Shown: positions 51,797 to 60,977, counted from the stretch's first letter. The stretch: DNA of 64,000 nt from DRGT01 sp035685445 (GCA_035685445.1 DASSAK010000074.1:9193-73192); one strand, 5' to 3'. Notes: generated by a model not told the origin, from the letters alone. Translations and numbers: made by a program.

Positions 51797-51808
51797 TACA
51801 GTACTGTA
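51797..51808. promoter_or_regulatory. operator-like palindrome at the start of the winged-helix gene
   Basis: TACAGTACTGTA is a perfect 12-bp palindrome whose last base is the A of the ATG at 51808. TATA-like TTAAGATTAATAAGG sits about 25-35 bp upstream. A repressor, possibly the product of the gene itself, could block the start site here. Confidence 0.5.
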
Positions 51809-52155
51809 TGATGAGAGCGCGGTTAACCTACATACCCATAGAAGTAGCAGACCAATTTGAGGATTTTATCATAAAAAGAGATGAGCAGGTTTTAGATGCT
51901 GTAAAGGCAAGAGCGCGAGACTATAGCACATTATCTCTCCTAAAATTACTTTATCAATTAAGAGGAAGCCCCATGACATTTTCTGATTTGTATTCTAAAT
52001 CAAAGATCAGAATGAAAAAATCATTTTTGAATTATTTGCATCTTTGTGTTGATTACAATTTCATAAAAAAAGAAGCAGTTGGACCTAATGTAATCTACAC
52101 GATTACTGATAAAGGTAGAACAATGTTAGATCTGTTCATGCAGAAAAGTAATTAG
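51808..52155 (+). CDS. winged-helix transcriptional regulator
   Basis: 115 residues. After an N-terminal acidic segment (EVADQFEDFIIKRDEQVLDA) a winged helix follows: TLSLLKLLYQLRGSPMTFSD, LYSKSKIRMKKSFLNYLHLC and VDYNFIKKEAVGPNVIYTIT, with the wing at the last part and a helix (GRTMLDLFMQKSN). The palindrome at its own start suggests autoregulation. It runs in the same direction as the PAC2 gene 22 bp later. Confidence 0.85.
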   Translation: MMRARLTYIPIEVADQFEDFIIKRDEQVLDAVKARARDYSTLSLLKLLYQLRGSPMTFSDLYSKSKIRMKKSFLNYLHLCVDYNFIKKEAVGPNVIYTITDKGRTMLDLFMQKSN

Positions 52156-52177
52156 GCTGAAAATTTTGCTTTAAAGA

Positions 52178-52906
52178 GTGAAAGGGGAATTTCCAGAAGC
52201 AGAAGTTTTTGAAATAAGTCAGGTCAATCTAAAAAGCCCAATAATTTTTGCAGGATTTGTGGGGGCAGGATTAGTCGGATCAATAGCAATTGAAAGCATG
52301 ATAAAGAAATTACAAATGAAGGAAATTGCATACATGAGATCAAAATACCTTCCTCCATCCACAGTATTTATGAACGGCAGGTTACGTCATCCATTTCGAT
52401 TTTATGCAAATAATGAAGGAACGATTTGTGCCATAATTTGTGAAATTACATTACAAATGAAAGGTTTGTATACAATCGCAGGTGCAATTTTAGACTGGGC
52501 TAAAAAAAAAGGATCAAATGAAATAGTCATTCTAGATGGCGTTGCAAGTAATGTACACGACAAGGAGGTTTATTGTGCGGCAGAAGAAGATCTTTGTAGA
52601 GTAATGGCAGATAAAAATATCAAAATTATTCCTCATGGTTTTATCACAGGCATAGCAGGCGGAATTCTTAATGAGTGTCTGATAAGAGAAATTCAAGGAA
52701 TCGCATTGTTAGTTAAAGCAAATGCAATAATTCCTGATCCTGAAGCTGCCGTAACCGTAATTGAAGCAGTAAACAGATTATATGAAATGAAAATTGATAC
52801 TTCAGATCTAAAAAAAGAAAAAGAGAAAATTGCAGCAGAGTTAGAAGAGCTATCAAAAAAATATCTTCAACATAAAAAAGAAGAGTCATCTGACATGTAC
52901 ATGTAA
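52178..52906 (+). CDS. PAC2 family proteasome assembly chaperone homologue (second copy)
   Basis: 242 residues from GTG. SPIIFAGFVGAGLVGSIAIE, RHPFRFYANNEGTICAIICE, IPHGFITGIAGGILNECLIR and NAIIPDPEAAVTVIEAVNRL are the PAC2 fold, distinct from the 474-1187 paralogue. A coiled coil (DLKKEKEKIAAELEELSKK) leads to the C-terminal Met-Tyr-Met, again a hydrophobic-Tyr-X pattern. It is thus built like the other copy and probably forms an oligomer that docks on the proteasome. Follows the winged-helix gene in an operon. Confidence 0.9.
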   Translation: MKGEFPEAEVFEISQVNLKSPIIFAGFVGAGLVGSIAIESMIKKLQMKEIAYMRSKYLPPSTVFMNGRLRHPFRFYANNEGTICAIICEITLQMKGLYTIAGAILDWAKKKGSNEIVILDGVASNVHDKEVYCAAEEDLCRVMADKNIKIIPHGFITGIAGGILNECLIREIQGIALLVKANAIIPDPEAAVTVIEAVNRLYEMKIDTSDLKKEKEKIAAELEELSKKYLQHKKEESSDMYM

Positions 52907-52952
52907 AATCCATAGGCAAATTCTTTTATTCGTATCAAGGCCGACTCAAAAT

Positions 52953-53975
52953 ATGGTGCTAACCTACAAAAAAGCAGGTGTGGACATTACAAGAATCAAA
53001 AAAAGTCAAAACATTATTGGTAAAATTATCGAGTCAACTCACAAAACTCAAAGAAAGTCTAAAGTTGCTCACGGGTTTGGCCATTATGCAGGCATTACAG
53101 AATTGCCTGGAAAGCAATTTTTGGCAACTCATACAGATGGAGTTGGTACAAAAGTTCTCATTGCAAATAAAATGAAAAAATATGACACGATTGGAATCGA
53201 TTGTGTTGCTATGAATGTAAATGACATAATATGTATTGGTGCAACGCCGGTTTCGTTTGTAGATTACATTGCTGCAAACAAAAATGATCAGAAAATTTTT
53301 CAAAAAATTGTGGAAGGTTTAGCAAAAGGAGCAAAAAAAGCACAGGTTCCAATAGTTGGTGGAGAAACAGCTATTATGCCAGATCTATTTGCTGGAAAAG
53401 GATTTTCTTTTGATTTAGCTGGAATGGTTGTTGGTTTGTTGTTAAAAAAACAAATGATACTTGGAAATACTATTAAAAAGGGGGATGTGATAATTGGTGC
53501 AAAAAGTAGCGGCCTTCATTCAAATGGTTATACATTAGCAAGAAAAGCTTTGTTGACAAAATATTCACTCAAAAGCAAAATTAAAGGAATTGGTGTTTTG
53601 GGCAATGCTCTTTTAACACCAACTGAAATTTATGTAAAACCTGTTTTAGAGATTATTCAAAAATGTAACATTCATGGATTAGCACACATCACTGGAGGTT
53701 CATTTACAAAACTTTTACGATTAAAGAAAATTGGTTTTGATTTAAACACTTTACCAAAACCCCCTGCCATCATGCAGTTAATTGAGAGCCAAGGTGTAGA
53801 TAGTTTAGAAATGTACAAAACATTTAACATGGGAATTGGATTCTGTGTAATTGCGCCAAAAACCCAAGCTTCAAAAATAAAATCAATTTTCAAGAAGAAT
53901 AAAATTCAAGCTGGCCAAATAGGAATTATTACAAACAAAGCAGGTGTTTTCATAAATTCCAAAAAAATTGCATAA
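52953..53975 (+). CDS. purM: phosphoribosylformylglycinamidine cyclo-ligase
   Basis: 340 residues. THTDGVGTKVLIANKMKKYD, GIDCVAMNVNDIICIGATPV, PIVGGETAIMPDLFAGKGFS, AKSSGLHSNGYTLARKALL and NIHGLAHITGGSFTKLLRLK are the PurM ATP and substrate sites. It closes the imidazole ring of AIR in purine synthesis. No other pur genes are adjacent. Confidence 0.95.
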   Translation: MVLTYKKAGVDITRIKKSQNIIGKIIESTHKTQRKSKVAHGFGHYAGITELPGKQFLATHTDGVGTKVLIANKMKKYDTIGIDCVAMNVNDIICIGATPVSFVDYIAANKNDQKIFQKIVEGLAKGAKKAQVPIVGGETAIMPDLFAGKGFSFDLAGMVVGLLLKKQMILGNTIKKGDVIIGAKSSGLHSNGYTLARKALLTKYSLKSKIKGIGVLGNALLTPTEIYVKPVLEIIQKCNIHGLAHITGGSFTKLLRLKKIGFDLNTLPKPPAIMQLIESQGVDSLEMYKTFNMGIGFCVIAPKTQASKIKSIFKKNKIQAGQIGIITNKAGVFINSKKIA

Positions 53976-54053
53976 TCAATTAGACTAGTTTGAGAATTTT
54001 CAAGCCATAATCATCTTATATTGTACTAAACATGGCTAAAATTGGGAAGTGAA

Positions 54054-55316
54054 ATGGCAGTAGAGGAGCACTTTATTCAAACCATTATTGGTGTAGGAAT
54101 TTTACTTTTTGCAGCAAAGTTAATGGCAGAGCTTTTCCTAAGGCTGAAACTTCCCATTGTCTTAGGAGAATTGATTGCAGGCATGATAATTGGGCCCTTT
54201 GCGCTAGGGGCATTTTTGATATGGGATGATCAATCATTACTTCAATTAACTGGAGAAATCAGAGTTCTAGGAGAAATTGGCGCCATAGTTATTCTATTTA
54301 TGGCAGGGCTAGAAATGACTCCAAAAGAGTTTCTAAGAGGAGGAAAACAGTCATTTATTGTTGGAACTCTCGGAGTAGTTATTCCCTTTTTTGCAGGATT
54401 AGCAGTTTTTCAAATGTTTGGTTTTGATGCATTACAATCTATGTTAATTGCTACTGCATTGACTGCAACTAGCATTGCAATCTCGATTCAAGTTTTAAGT
54501 GAGTTTGGTAAATTGAAATCAAGAGAAGCTCGATTAATTATTGGAGCAGCAGTTGTTGATGACATTCTAGCAATAGCGGTACTTTCGGTAGTATCATCTC
54601 TTGCAACAGGTGATGGCACTTTAGGAGAAATTGAACCTATGGAGGTCATAATAACAATTCTTCAGGTTCTAGGATTTTTCGCTGCAATACTTATTGCATC
54701 AGTAATAATTATTCCAAGAGTTATTACACCAAAAATTTGGAAGGCGAAAGGAAGTGTTGAAGGGATAGCCACTGCAGTGTTTTTTGGAGGTGCAGCATTA
54801 GCAGGGTCTCTTGGTCTTTCACCTATAGTGGGTGCGTTTGCTGTAGGGATGGCACTATCAACAACAAAAGTTTTTGAAAAAGTAGAATCTTACATTGGAA
54901 AGATAGGACTGATCTTTGCACCACTATTTTTTGCAATAATTGGAGCCCAAGTAGACTTTAGAGCAGTGAATTTGGAAATTTTAATGCTAAGTGGAATAAT
55001 AATTGCAATAGCTATTGTGACAAAATTATTTGGATGTGGAGTTCCGGCATGGCTACTTCTCAAAAATAAAACTCAGGGAATGAGGGTAGGCATAGGAATG
55101 ATTTCACGAGGAGAAGTTGGTTTAATTGTTGCAGGGGTTGGTGTTACTTCAGGAATTCTAACCTCCAGTGTATATTCTACAATTGTAATAATGGTTGCAG
55201 CAACTACAATAATTACACCCATTTGGCTCAAGATGGAATATAGAAAAGAGCTCAAAACAGGAATAGACTCGGCTGAAAATACTGATAATGATAAACCAAA
55301 AAATATTGATGAGTAA
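54054..55316 (+). CDS. CPA2-type cation/proton antiporter (second copy)
   Basis: 420 residues from ATG 54054 (a TTG at 54042 is in frame). LKLPIVLGELIAGMIIGPFA, LTATSIAISIQVLSEFG, AAVVDDILAIAVLSVVSSL (VVDDI ion site), SPIVGAFAVGMALSTTKVFE and MISRGEVGLIVAGVGVTSGI are the same blocks as in the 26885-28096 paralogue, from which it differs throughout the loops. A charged tail (IDSAENTDNDKPKNIDE) ends the protein. Confidence 0.93.
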   Translation: MAVEEHFIQTIIGVGILLFAAKLMAELFLRLKLPIVLGELIAGMIIGPFALGAFLIWDDQSLLQLTGEIRVLGEIGAIVILFMAGLEMTPKEFLRGGKQSFIVGTLGVVIPFFAGLAVFQMFGFDALQSMLIATALTATSIAISIQVLSEFGKLKSREARLIIGAAVVDDILAIAVLSVVSSLATGDGTLGEIEPMEVIITILQVLGFFAAILIASVIIIPRVITPKIWKAKGSVEGIATAVFFGGAALAGSLGLSPIVGAFAVGMALSTTKVFEKVESYIGKIGLIFAPLFFAIIGAQVDFRAVNLEILMLSGIIIAIAIVTKLFGCGVPAWLLLKNKTQGMRVGIGMISRGEVGLIVAGVGVTSGILTSSVYSTIVIMVAATTIITPIWLKMEYRKELKTGIDSAENTDNDKPKNIDE

Positions 55317-55401
55317 AAAATCGTTGATGTTTTTTAACGTTTCATGCGATAAAATAACAAAAGAAATCTTAAATCCTACTAGAAAAGAACTGGTTTAACA
55401 G

Positions 55402-55935
55402 ATGTCAGAAAATTTTGTAGCAAATTGTGCGGTATGTAAAAAACCCATACCAAGTGACAAACTAAAATATGCCTATGGAAAAGAATTTCACATAGAATGT
55501 TTTGAGCAACACGGAAATGAATTTGCTCAAGTCAATAATGAATTACTGGCTGAAATATCAGAAATCAAAGTAGAGCTTACAAAATTAAAAAATCTTAAAA
55601 ATCGACTTGAAAGTGGTAGGAAAAAATCTAGATCTAAAACTAGGAAACGAAAATCAAAAAAGACAAAGAAGAAAAGTTCAAGAAAAAAGAAAAGAAAGCC
55701 ACTTAGAAGAAAAACAAAAAGCAGAGTGAGAAAACGTAAAACAAAAAAAAGAATCAAAAGAAAAACTACAAGAAGAAAAAAGACTAGAAAGCGAACTTCA
55801 CGAAAAAAACCTAAAAGACGCACAGGTACAAAAAAACGTTCTAGCAAGGTCTCAAAGCGTCGAAAACCAAAAAGAAAGGTTTCAAGACGGATGATGAAAA
55901 GTTCAAGAAAGCGTAAACCTAGAAGACGAAGGTAA
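55402..55935 (+). CDS. zinc-knuckle protein with extremely basic Lys/Arg tail
   Basis: 177 residues. Residues 1-40 are ENFVANCAVCKKPIPSDKLK, then EFHIECFEQHG: C-x2-C...H-x2-C, half of a LIM-like finger. A short coiled coil (LLAEISEIKVELTKLKNLKN) spans about 50-68. From residue 70 to the end nearly every residue is Lys, Arg, Ser or Thr in repeats such as KRKSKKTKKKSSRKKKRK, about 108 residues. It probably coats DNA or RNA, like histone H1 tails, but nothing in the sequence proves it. Confidence 0.85.
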   Translation: MSENFVANCAVCKKPIPSDKLKYAYGKEFHIECFEQHGNEFAQVNNELLAEISEIKVELTKLKNLKNRLESGRKKSRSKTRKRKSKKTKKKSSRKKKRKPLRRKTKSRVRKRKTKKRIKRKTTRRKKTRKRTSRKKPKRRTGTKKRSSKVSKRRKPKRKVSRRMMKSSRKRKPRRRR

Positions 55936-55998
55936 TTTTCTTAATTTTTCTCCCAGATACTTTTAAAGAATTTATGACCGAGTCATGCCATAACCCTA

Positions 55999-57582
55999 AT
56001 GCAAAAATCCGATATCAAATTTTCAAAGGCCTGTACTGAAATTTCACAGAATCTTCTAACAATACCTGCATTAACTAAAAAAGATGTAAAATCTGAAATA
56101 AAAAAAATCTGTGCAAAGTACTCTTTAGAAAGAATTCCAAAAAATTACGAGATTTTATCCAAGGTAAGCGGTTCTGATTTTTCTAAATTACAAAAAGCTC
56201 TACTCAAAAAACCTGTTAAAACAGCTTCAGGGGTTGCAGTAATTGCACTTATGCCAAAACCATATGCTTGTCCTCACGGAAGATGCACATATTGTCCTGG
56301 CGGAATTGAATTCAACACTCCAAATAGTTACACTGGAAAAGAACCTTCAACAATTAATGCTATCGAAAATCAATATGACCCAAAAAATCAAATTTTGACA
56401 AAATTAGAAAAATTAATTGCAAATGGTCATGAATCATCTAAATTAGAGTTAGTGATTGTTGGCGGTACATTCCTATTTATGCCAAAATATTATCAAGAAA
56501 ATTTCATAAAATCTTGTTATGATGCATTAAATGGTTTTAATTCTAAAACGCTAGAAGATGCAAAAGCAAACAACGAACATGCCACAATAAGAAATGTAGG
56601 GTTCACTATTGAAACAAAACCTGATTATTGCAAAGAAGAGCATGTTGATGCAATGTTAAATTATGGTGTTACACGAATTGAGATTGGCGTACAAAGTTTA
56701 CAAGAAAGAGTTTATGAGATAGTAAACAGAGGTCATGATTTTAATGATGTTGTAGAATCTTTTCAAATTTCAAAAGATGCTGGATACAAAATTGTTGCTC
56801 ACATGATGCCAGGTCTCCCAACAGTATCTCCGGAACAAGACATTAAGGATTTTAAAATGTTGTTTTATGATGAGCGGTTAAAACCAGATATGTTAAAGGT
56901 TTACCCATCACTTGTTTTAGAAAATACACCACTTTATGAGGATTATAAAAATGGAAAATACACTCCTTATTCATTTGATGACATGGTAAAAGTTCTTTCA
57001 GAAATGAAAAAAATCATTCCAAGATGGGTTAGAATTATGAGAGTTCAAAGAGAAATTTCTACATCAGAAATTGTTGCAGGTCCCAAATCAGGTAATCTTC
57101 GGCAAATCGTTCACAAGAATTTGAAAAATCAAGGAATATCATGTAAATGCATTAGATGTAGAGAGGCAGGATTGTCCAAAAAAGAGTTCAATTTGGATTT
57201 GAAATTAAATCGAGAGGATTATGAATCAGCAGGTGGAAAAGAGATTTTTCTATCCTATGATGACTTCGATGATTTAATCTATGGGTTTTTGAGACTAAGA
57301 CATCCTAGCTCAAAAGCACATAGAAATGAAATTGGTGAAAAAACCTGCATAGTTCGAGAATTGCATGTTTATGGGCAATTATTAAAACTGGGTGAGAGAA
57401 GTAAATCAGGAATTCAACATTTGGGATTAGGAAAAAAACTGATCAATGCGGCTGAAAAAATCTCTAAAGAAGAGTTGGACGCAAATAGACTTTTGATAAT
57501 TAGTGCCGTAGGAACAAGAGAATATTATAGTAAATTGGGTTATTCGTTAGACGGTCCTTATATGGCAAAAAAACTTGCCTAG
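55999..57582 (+). CDS. elp3: tRNA U34 acetyltransferase/radical SAM Elp3
   Basis: 527 residues. Radical SAM site PYACPHGRCTYCPGG (C-x4-C-x2-C), then VIVGGTFLFMPKYYQENFIK, FTIETKPDYCKEEHVDAMLN and VAHMMPGLPTVSPEQDIKDF. A zinc region (CKCIRCREAG) and a C-terminal GNAT domain (IQHLGLGKKLINAAEKISKE, EYYSKLGYSLDGPYMAK) follow. The enzyme carboxymethylates tRNA wobble uridines. It is followed 9 bp later by lysS. Confidence 0.95.
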   Translation: MQKSDIKFSKACTEISQNLLTIPALTKKDVKSEIKKICAKYSLERIPKNYEILSKVSGSDFSKLQKALLKKPVKTASGVAVIALMPKPYACPHGRCTYCPGGIEFNTPNSYTGKEPSTINAIENQYDPKNQILTKLEKLIANGHESSKLELVIVGGTFLFMPKYYQENFIKSCYDALNGFNSKTLEDAKANNEHATIRNVGFTIETKPDYCKEEHVDAMLNYGVTRIEIGVQSLQERVYEIVNRGHDFNDVVESFQISKDAGYKIVAHMMPGLPTVSPEQDIKDFKMLFYDERLKPDMLKVYPSLVLENTPLYEDYKNGKYTPYSFDDMVKVLSEMKKIIPRWVRIMRVQREISTSEIVAGPKSGNLRQIVHKNLKNQGISCKCIRCREAGLSKKEFNLDLKLNREDYESAGGKEIFLSYDDFDDLIYGFLRLRHPSSKAHRNEIGEKTCIVRELHVYGQLLKLGERSKSGIQHLGLGKKLINAAEKISKEELDANRLLIISAVGTREYYSKLGYSLDGPYMAKKLA

Positions 57583-57591
57583 GTTGTAAGA

Positions 57592-59181
57592 ATGTCAGAA
57601 CAAAAAGTAATTGGTAAAGGAACATGGATTGATAAACTTGCATTTGAGTTAATTGAAAGAGAAAAATCCATTGGTAGAAAAATGGATATTCTTCGAGTAG
57701 AAAGTGGATTAGGAGCATCTGGAGTTCCACATATTGGAAGTTTGGGCGATGCGGTTCGTGCTTTTGGTGTAAAGTTAGCATTAGAAAATTTTGGTTACAA
57801 ATCAGAACTCATTGCATATTCAGATGATTTGGACGGATTAAGAAAAATTCCAGAAGGTTTTCCCGATTCATTAAATCAACATATTGGAGAAAGAGTGTCC
57901 ACAATACCAGATCCTTTTGATTGTCATGATTCGTATGGAATGCATATGAGCAGTCTATTACTTGAAGGATTAGATGATTTAGGAATAAAATATGAGTTCA
58001 GGAGAGCAAAGGATACCTATGAAAAAGGCCTTCTGACAAAGCAAATCCACACCATTCTTGAAAACAGTTCGAAGATTGGAAATAAAATTGCAGAGTTTTC
58101 AGGTCAAGAAAAATTTCAAAACGTGTTACCATATTTTCCAGTTTGTGAAGATTGTGATAAACTCTACACCACTGAATCATATGAGTACCTCCCTAATGAA
58201 AAGAAGGTAAAATACAGATGCAAAGATGCTGCAATTGGCTCAAATACAATAAAAGGTTGCGGACATGAAGGGATATCAGATATTACAAAGGGAGGGGGCA
58301 AACTTGCATGGAAAGTAGAATTTGCCGCACGTTGGCAAGCATTTGATGTAAGGTTTGAAGCATATGGAAAAGACATCATGGATTCTGTAAAAATTAATGA
58401 TTGGGTATCTGATGAGGTCTTGAATTTCCCTCACCCACACCATGTAAAATATGAAATGTTTCTGGATAAAGGAGGAAAAAAAATTTCAAAATCGTTAGGA
58501 AATGTGGTAACATCACAAAAATGGCTAAAATATGGAACCTCAAAATCAATTTTATTATTACTTTACAAAAGAATTACAGGGGCACGTGAATTAGGATTTG
58601 AAGACATTCCATCATTAATGGATGAATATAATGAATTAGAAGATATTTATTTTGGAAAAATAAAATTTGAAAATAAAGCAAAGGAAACAAAATCAAAGGG
58701 ATTGTATGAATACGTTAACTTGTTAAATCCGCCAAAAAATCCTACTACACATGTAAGCTATAGATTATTAATTGAATTAGCAAACATTTTCAAAGATAAC
58801 AGAACCGAACGTGTGATGAAAAAGTTAATTGATTATGGTGCAATAAAAGAGGAAACACCAAAAATAAAAGAATTGATCACACTAGCAGGAAATTATGCTG
58901 ATGACTTTGGTCAAGGAGAAAAAATTGAATTACAGATTGATAAAAGTACAAAAAAAGCATTAGAAGAACTATCACAAATACTTGAGGCAAACAATGAACC
59001 AGAAGATTTACAGAATGACATTTATCAAATTGCTAAATCAAATGAAATACCTCCAAAGGATTTCTTTAAGACATTATACCAAATTATTCTTGGTTCAAAC
59101 AAAGGCCCAAAAATTGGTCCATTTATTCTTGACATTGGGAGAAAAAAAGTTGCAAATACACTTTCAAGTTATGTTAATTGA
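57592..59181 (+). CDS. lysS: lysyl-tRNA synthetase, class I
   Basis: 529 residues. The HIGH-equivalent is SGVPHIGSLGDAVRA and the KMSKS-equivalent GGKKISKSLGN. AFELIEREKSIGRKMDIL at the start and KLAWKVEFAARWQAFDVRFE mid-protein are class I LysRS markers, as in archaea. A zinc-like pair (VCEDCDK, YRCKD) is visible. It charges tRNA-Lys. Sits in a block with elp3 upstream and two small genes downstream. Confidence 0.95.
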   Translation: MSEQKVIGKGTWIDKLAFELIEREKSIGRKMDILRVESGLGASGVPHIGSLGDAVRAFGVKLALENFGYKSELIAYSDDLDGLRKIPEGFPDSLNQHIGERVSTIPDPFDCHDSYGMHMSSLLLEGLDDLGIKYEFRRAKDTYEKGLLTKQIHTILENSSKIGNKIAEFSGQEKFQNVLPYFPVCEDCDKLYTTESYEYLPNEKKVKYRCKDAAIGSNTIKGCGHEGISDITKGGGKLAWKVEFAARWQAFDVRFEAYGKDIMDSVKINDWVSDEVLNFPHPHHVKYEMFLDKGGKKISKSLGNVVTSQKWLKYGTSKSILLLLYKRITGARELGFEDIPSLMDEYNELEDIYFGKIKFENKAKETKSKGLYEYVNLLNPPKNPTTHVSYRLLIELANIFKDNRTERVMKKLIDYGAIKEETPKIKELITLAGNYADDFGQGEKIELQIDKSTKKALEELSQILEANNEPEDLQNDIYQIAKSNEIPPKDFFKTLYQIILGSNKGPKIGPFILDIGRKKVANTLSSYVN

Positions 59182-59188
59182 TGTTATT

Positions 59189-59383
59189 ATGGTCCATGAT
59201 GAACACAATAAACCCAAAAAAGGTGGCACATTTTTTTTAATCATCTTTGGAGCTTTACTATTTGTTATTTCGCCAACCTTTCTTGCAGACGAACCAGAAT
59301 TAGGAGCAATTGCAATTATTTCAGGGTTCCTTATTGGAGGATTGGGTTTTTACCTACATTTTGTGAGAGGTAGAAATACTTGA
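59189..59383 (+). CDS. two-helix membrane microprotein
   Basis: 64 residues from ATG 59189 (MVHDEHNKPKKGGTFFLIIF): helix 1 FFLIIFGALLFVISPTFLA, short acidic turn ADEPELG, helix 2 AIAIISGFLIGGLGFYLHFV, ending RGRNT. An in-frame ATG at 59171 overlaps the end of lysS. Its stop overlaps the TTG of the following coiled-coil gene (4 bp), so translation is probably coupled. Confidence 0.75.
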   Translation: MVHDEHNKPKKGGTFFLIIFGALLFVISPTFLADEPELGAIAIISGFLIGGLGFYLHFVRGRNT

Positions 59384-60147
59384 AATGGTTTAAACGTAAT
59401 AAATCAAAGGAAGAAAAAACACCGAAAGAAGAACCGGCCAAAAATGAGGAAATAAAGTTGGAGGTCGAACAATTCCATGAAGAAAAAGATAACGACGAAC
59501 AATACAAAAATGAGTTAAAAGAATTAGAAGAACAAATAGAAACAAAAAAACAACATCTTGAATCTATCACAAAAAAACTAACCGACGTAAAGGAAGAATA
59601 TGATCATGCTGTAGAAAATCTCATTCATATTAAAAAAGACCTTATTGTAAAAAACAAGGAACTGAGTTCATTAAGAGCAATGTCTAGTTCAACTACAAAA
59701 TCACCAACAACGGACCAACTAAAAGATGCTGTAGATATTGAAAACCAAATTAAGAAAGCAAAAAAAGAGTTAGACGGTATTCAAACTCAAATAAAGGAAG
59801 GCAAAGTTGAGCTTGATGCAATAAAAAATGAACAACATAAATCAGAATCCAAATTAACTGAAGTCCAAGAATTATTAAAAAAATCTGAAAAAGATCTTGG
59901 CAGTATTGAGATTAATAAAAAAGATCTTTTAAAAGATTTAGAGGAGAGTCAAAAAAAATCAAAAGATGAAGAAAAAAAACCTGAAGAAGATAAAAGTTCA
60001 AAACAAGTTATAGAAGCTGCAAGTGCAGCCATTGCCTCAATGAAAAATAAACTAAAAAAAGCAGAAAGTGAGCTTGCTACAGTTAAACAAATTCTAGAAA
60101 AAGAAAGAAAAGAACATCAAGAGTCAAAAAAATCAGAAAAAAAATAA
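59380..60147 (+). CDS. long coiled-coil protein
   Basis: 255 residues from TTG. Glu/Lys-rich throughout: residues about 20-95 and 110-250 form two long heptad stretches (EQIETKKQHLESITKKLTDV; IKKAKKELDGIQTQIKEGKV), joined by a Ser/Thr-rich hinge (SSSTTKSPTTD). Three-segment helical rods of this kind usually act in scaffolding or chromosome and division structures, though nothing specific points to which. Overlaps the stop of the microprotein gene by four bases. Confidence 0.8.
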   Translation: MKWFKRNKSKEEKTPKEEPAKNEEIKLEVEQFHEEKDNDEQYKNELKELEEQIETKKQHLESITKKLTDVKEEYDHAVENLIHIKKDLIVKNKELSSLRAMSSSTTKSPTTDQLKDAVDIENQIKKAKKELDGIQTQIKEGKVELDAIKNEQHKSESKLTEVQELLKKSEKDLGSIEINKKDLLKDLEESQKKSKDEEKKPEEDKSSKQVIEAASAAIASMKNKLKKAESELATVKQILEKERKEHQESKKSEKK

Positions 60148-60151
60148 GAAT

Positions 60152-60598
60152 CTAAAAAGAAAGATAGTGTTTTTTCCATTTTTCTTTGATTTCTTCTTCT
60201 GAAAAACCCAAATCATAAAGAGGAGACGTGACTTCTGATAAAACATCAATTTTTACAATCACAATAGAGTTGATTTTACTCTTAATTCCTTTTTCTTCAT
60301 AAAATTTTAAAAATTTAGAAAATTCATTATTGTCTTGTAGAATTTTTGCGATTCCTTTAAAGCGATATCCTTTTCTTAAAATTGGATCAACTACATTGAT
60401 TTCAATGGAGGGATTTTTTTCCAGGTTGAAGACTGTTTGAGGAGATCTAATATCGGCAAAAATTAGATGCTCATCATCCAATGCCAAAATAGTTCCTTTA
60501 GGGGATACATTTGGAGTGTTATCTGGAGAAATGGTTGCTACAAATCCTAATTTTTGATGTTCAAGAAATTGTTTTATATCATCAGAAATCAATACCAT
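60152..60598 (-). CDS. pyridoxamine-5'-phosphate-oxidase-fold flavin protein
   Basis: 148 residues. KQFLEHQKLGFVATISPDNT, NVSPKGTILALDDEHLIFAD and NPSIEINVVDPILRKGYRFK are the split-barrel flavin-binding core. Members bind FMN, or F420 in the FDOR branch; with four F420 genes in the window both are open. SEVTSPLYDLGFSEEEIKE at the end is family-typical. Reaction unknown. Confidence 0.85.
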   Translation of the reverse strand: MVLISDDIKQFLEHQKLGFVATISPDNTPNVSPKGTILALDDEHLIFADIRSPQTVFNLEKNPSIEINVVDPILRKGYRFKGIAKILQDNNEFSKFLKFYEEKGIKSKINSIVIVKIDVLSEVTSPLYDLGFSEEEIKEKWKKHYLSF

Positions 60599-60642
60599 TC
60601 TTTTACTAAATTTGGAATTTCAATTAAACTCACCTATGAAAT

Positions 60643-60744
60643 TTATCTCATCAAGTCTGCCAAAATACCATAAAGAAAGAAGAATCCTATTCCTCCACCA
60701 ATGATTGCAACCCAAATTGTGATCGTCTTGATTTTTGACAACAA
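60643..60744 (-). CDS. single-helix membrane microprotein
   Basis: 33 residues from TTG (LLSKIKTITIWVAIIGGGIG, then FFFLYGILADLMR). Basic start, one glycine-rich helix, basic end. Small single-helix proteins of this type recur in the window. No family; coding is only moderately supported. Confidence 0.4.
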   Translation of the reverse strand: MLSKIKTITIWVAIIGGGIGFFFLYGILADLMR

Positions 60745-60825
60745 TCTGCTTGTTTTAGTAGGTGGTATTTAGTTTTCTAATGATAATAGAAAGTTTTTTA
60801 AAAAATAAAAAATTTAAATTTCTGA

Positions 60826-60942
60826 ATGGAAGAAACGTTTGATTTTCACTGTTCATATTGTGGAAAAGAATTTGGAAAAGAAGTGATAAATCTTGCAAAG
60901 CACATTGGTGAGATTCATGATCCTACTAGAAAACAAGATTAG
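60826..60942 (+). CDS. single C2H2 zinc-finger microprotein
   Basis: 38 residues (MEETFDFHCSYCGKEFGKEV, then INLAKHIGEIHDPTRKQD). CSYC...F...L...HIGEIH is a complete C2H2 finger of standard spacing. One finger alone is too short for sequence-specific DNA binding; RNA or protein contact is likely. TATA-like ATTTAAATTT lies about 10-15 bp upstream. Confidence 0.7.
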   Translation: MEETFDFHCSYCGKEFGKEVINLAKHIGEIHDPTRKQD

Positions 60943-60977
60943 AAAAAATCCTTAAGTGAACACATTCTGGTAGAAGT

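Noticed and set aside
58982..59188. Extension of the two-helix microprotein reading frame into the 3' end of lysS
   Set aside because: The overlap with lysS would be about 200 bp and the added residues look like out-of-frame lysS; ATG 59189 gives a clean membrane protein.
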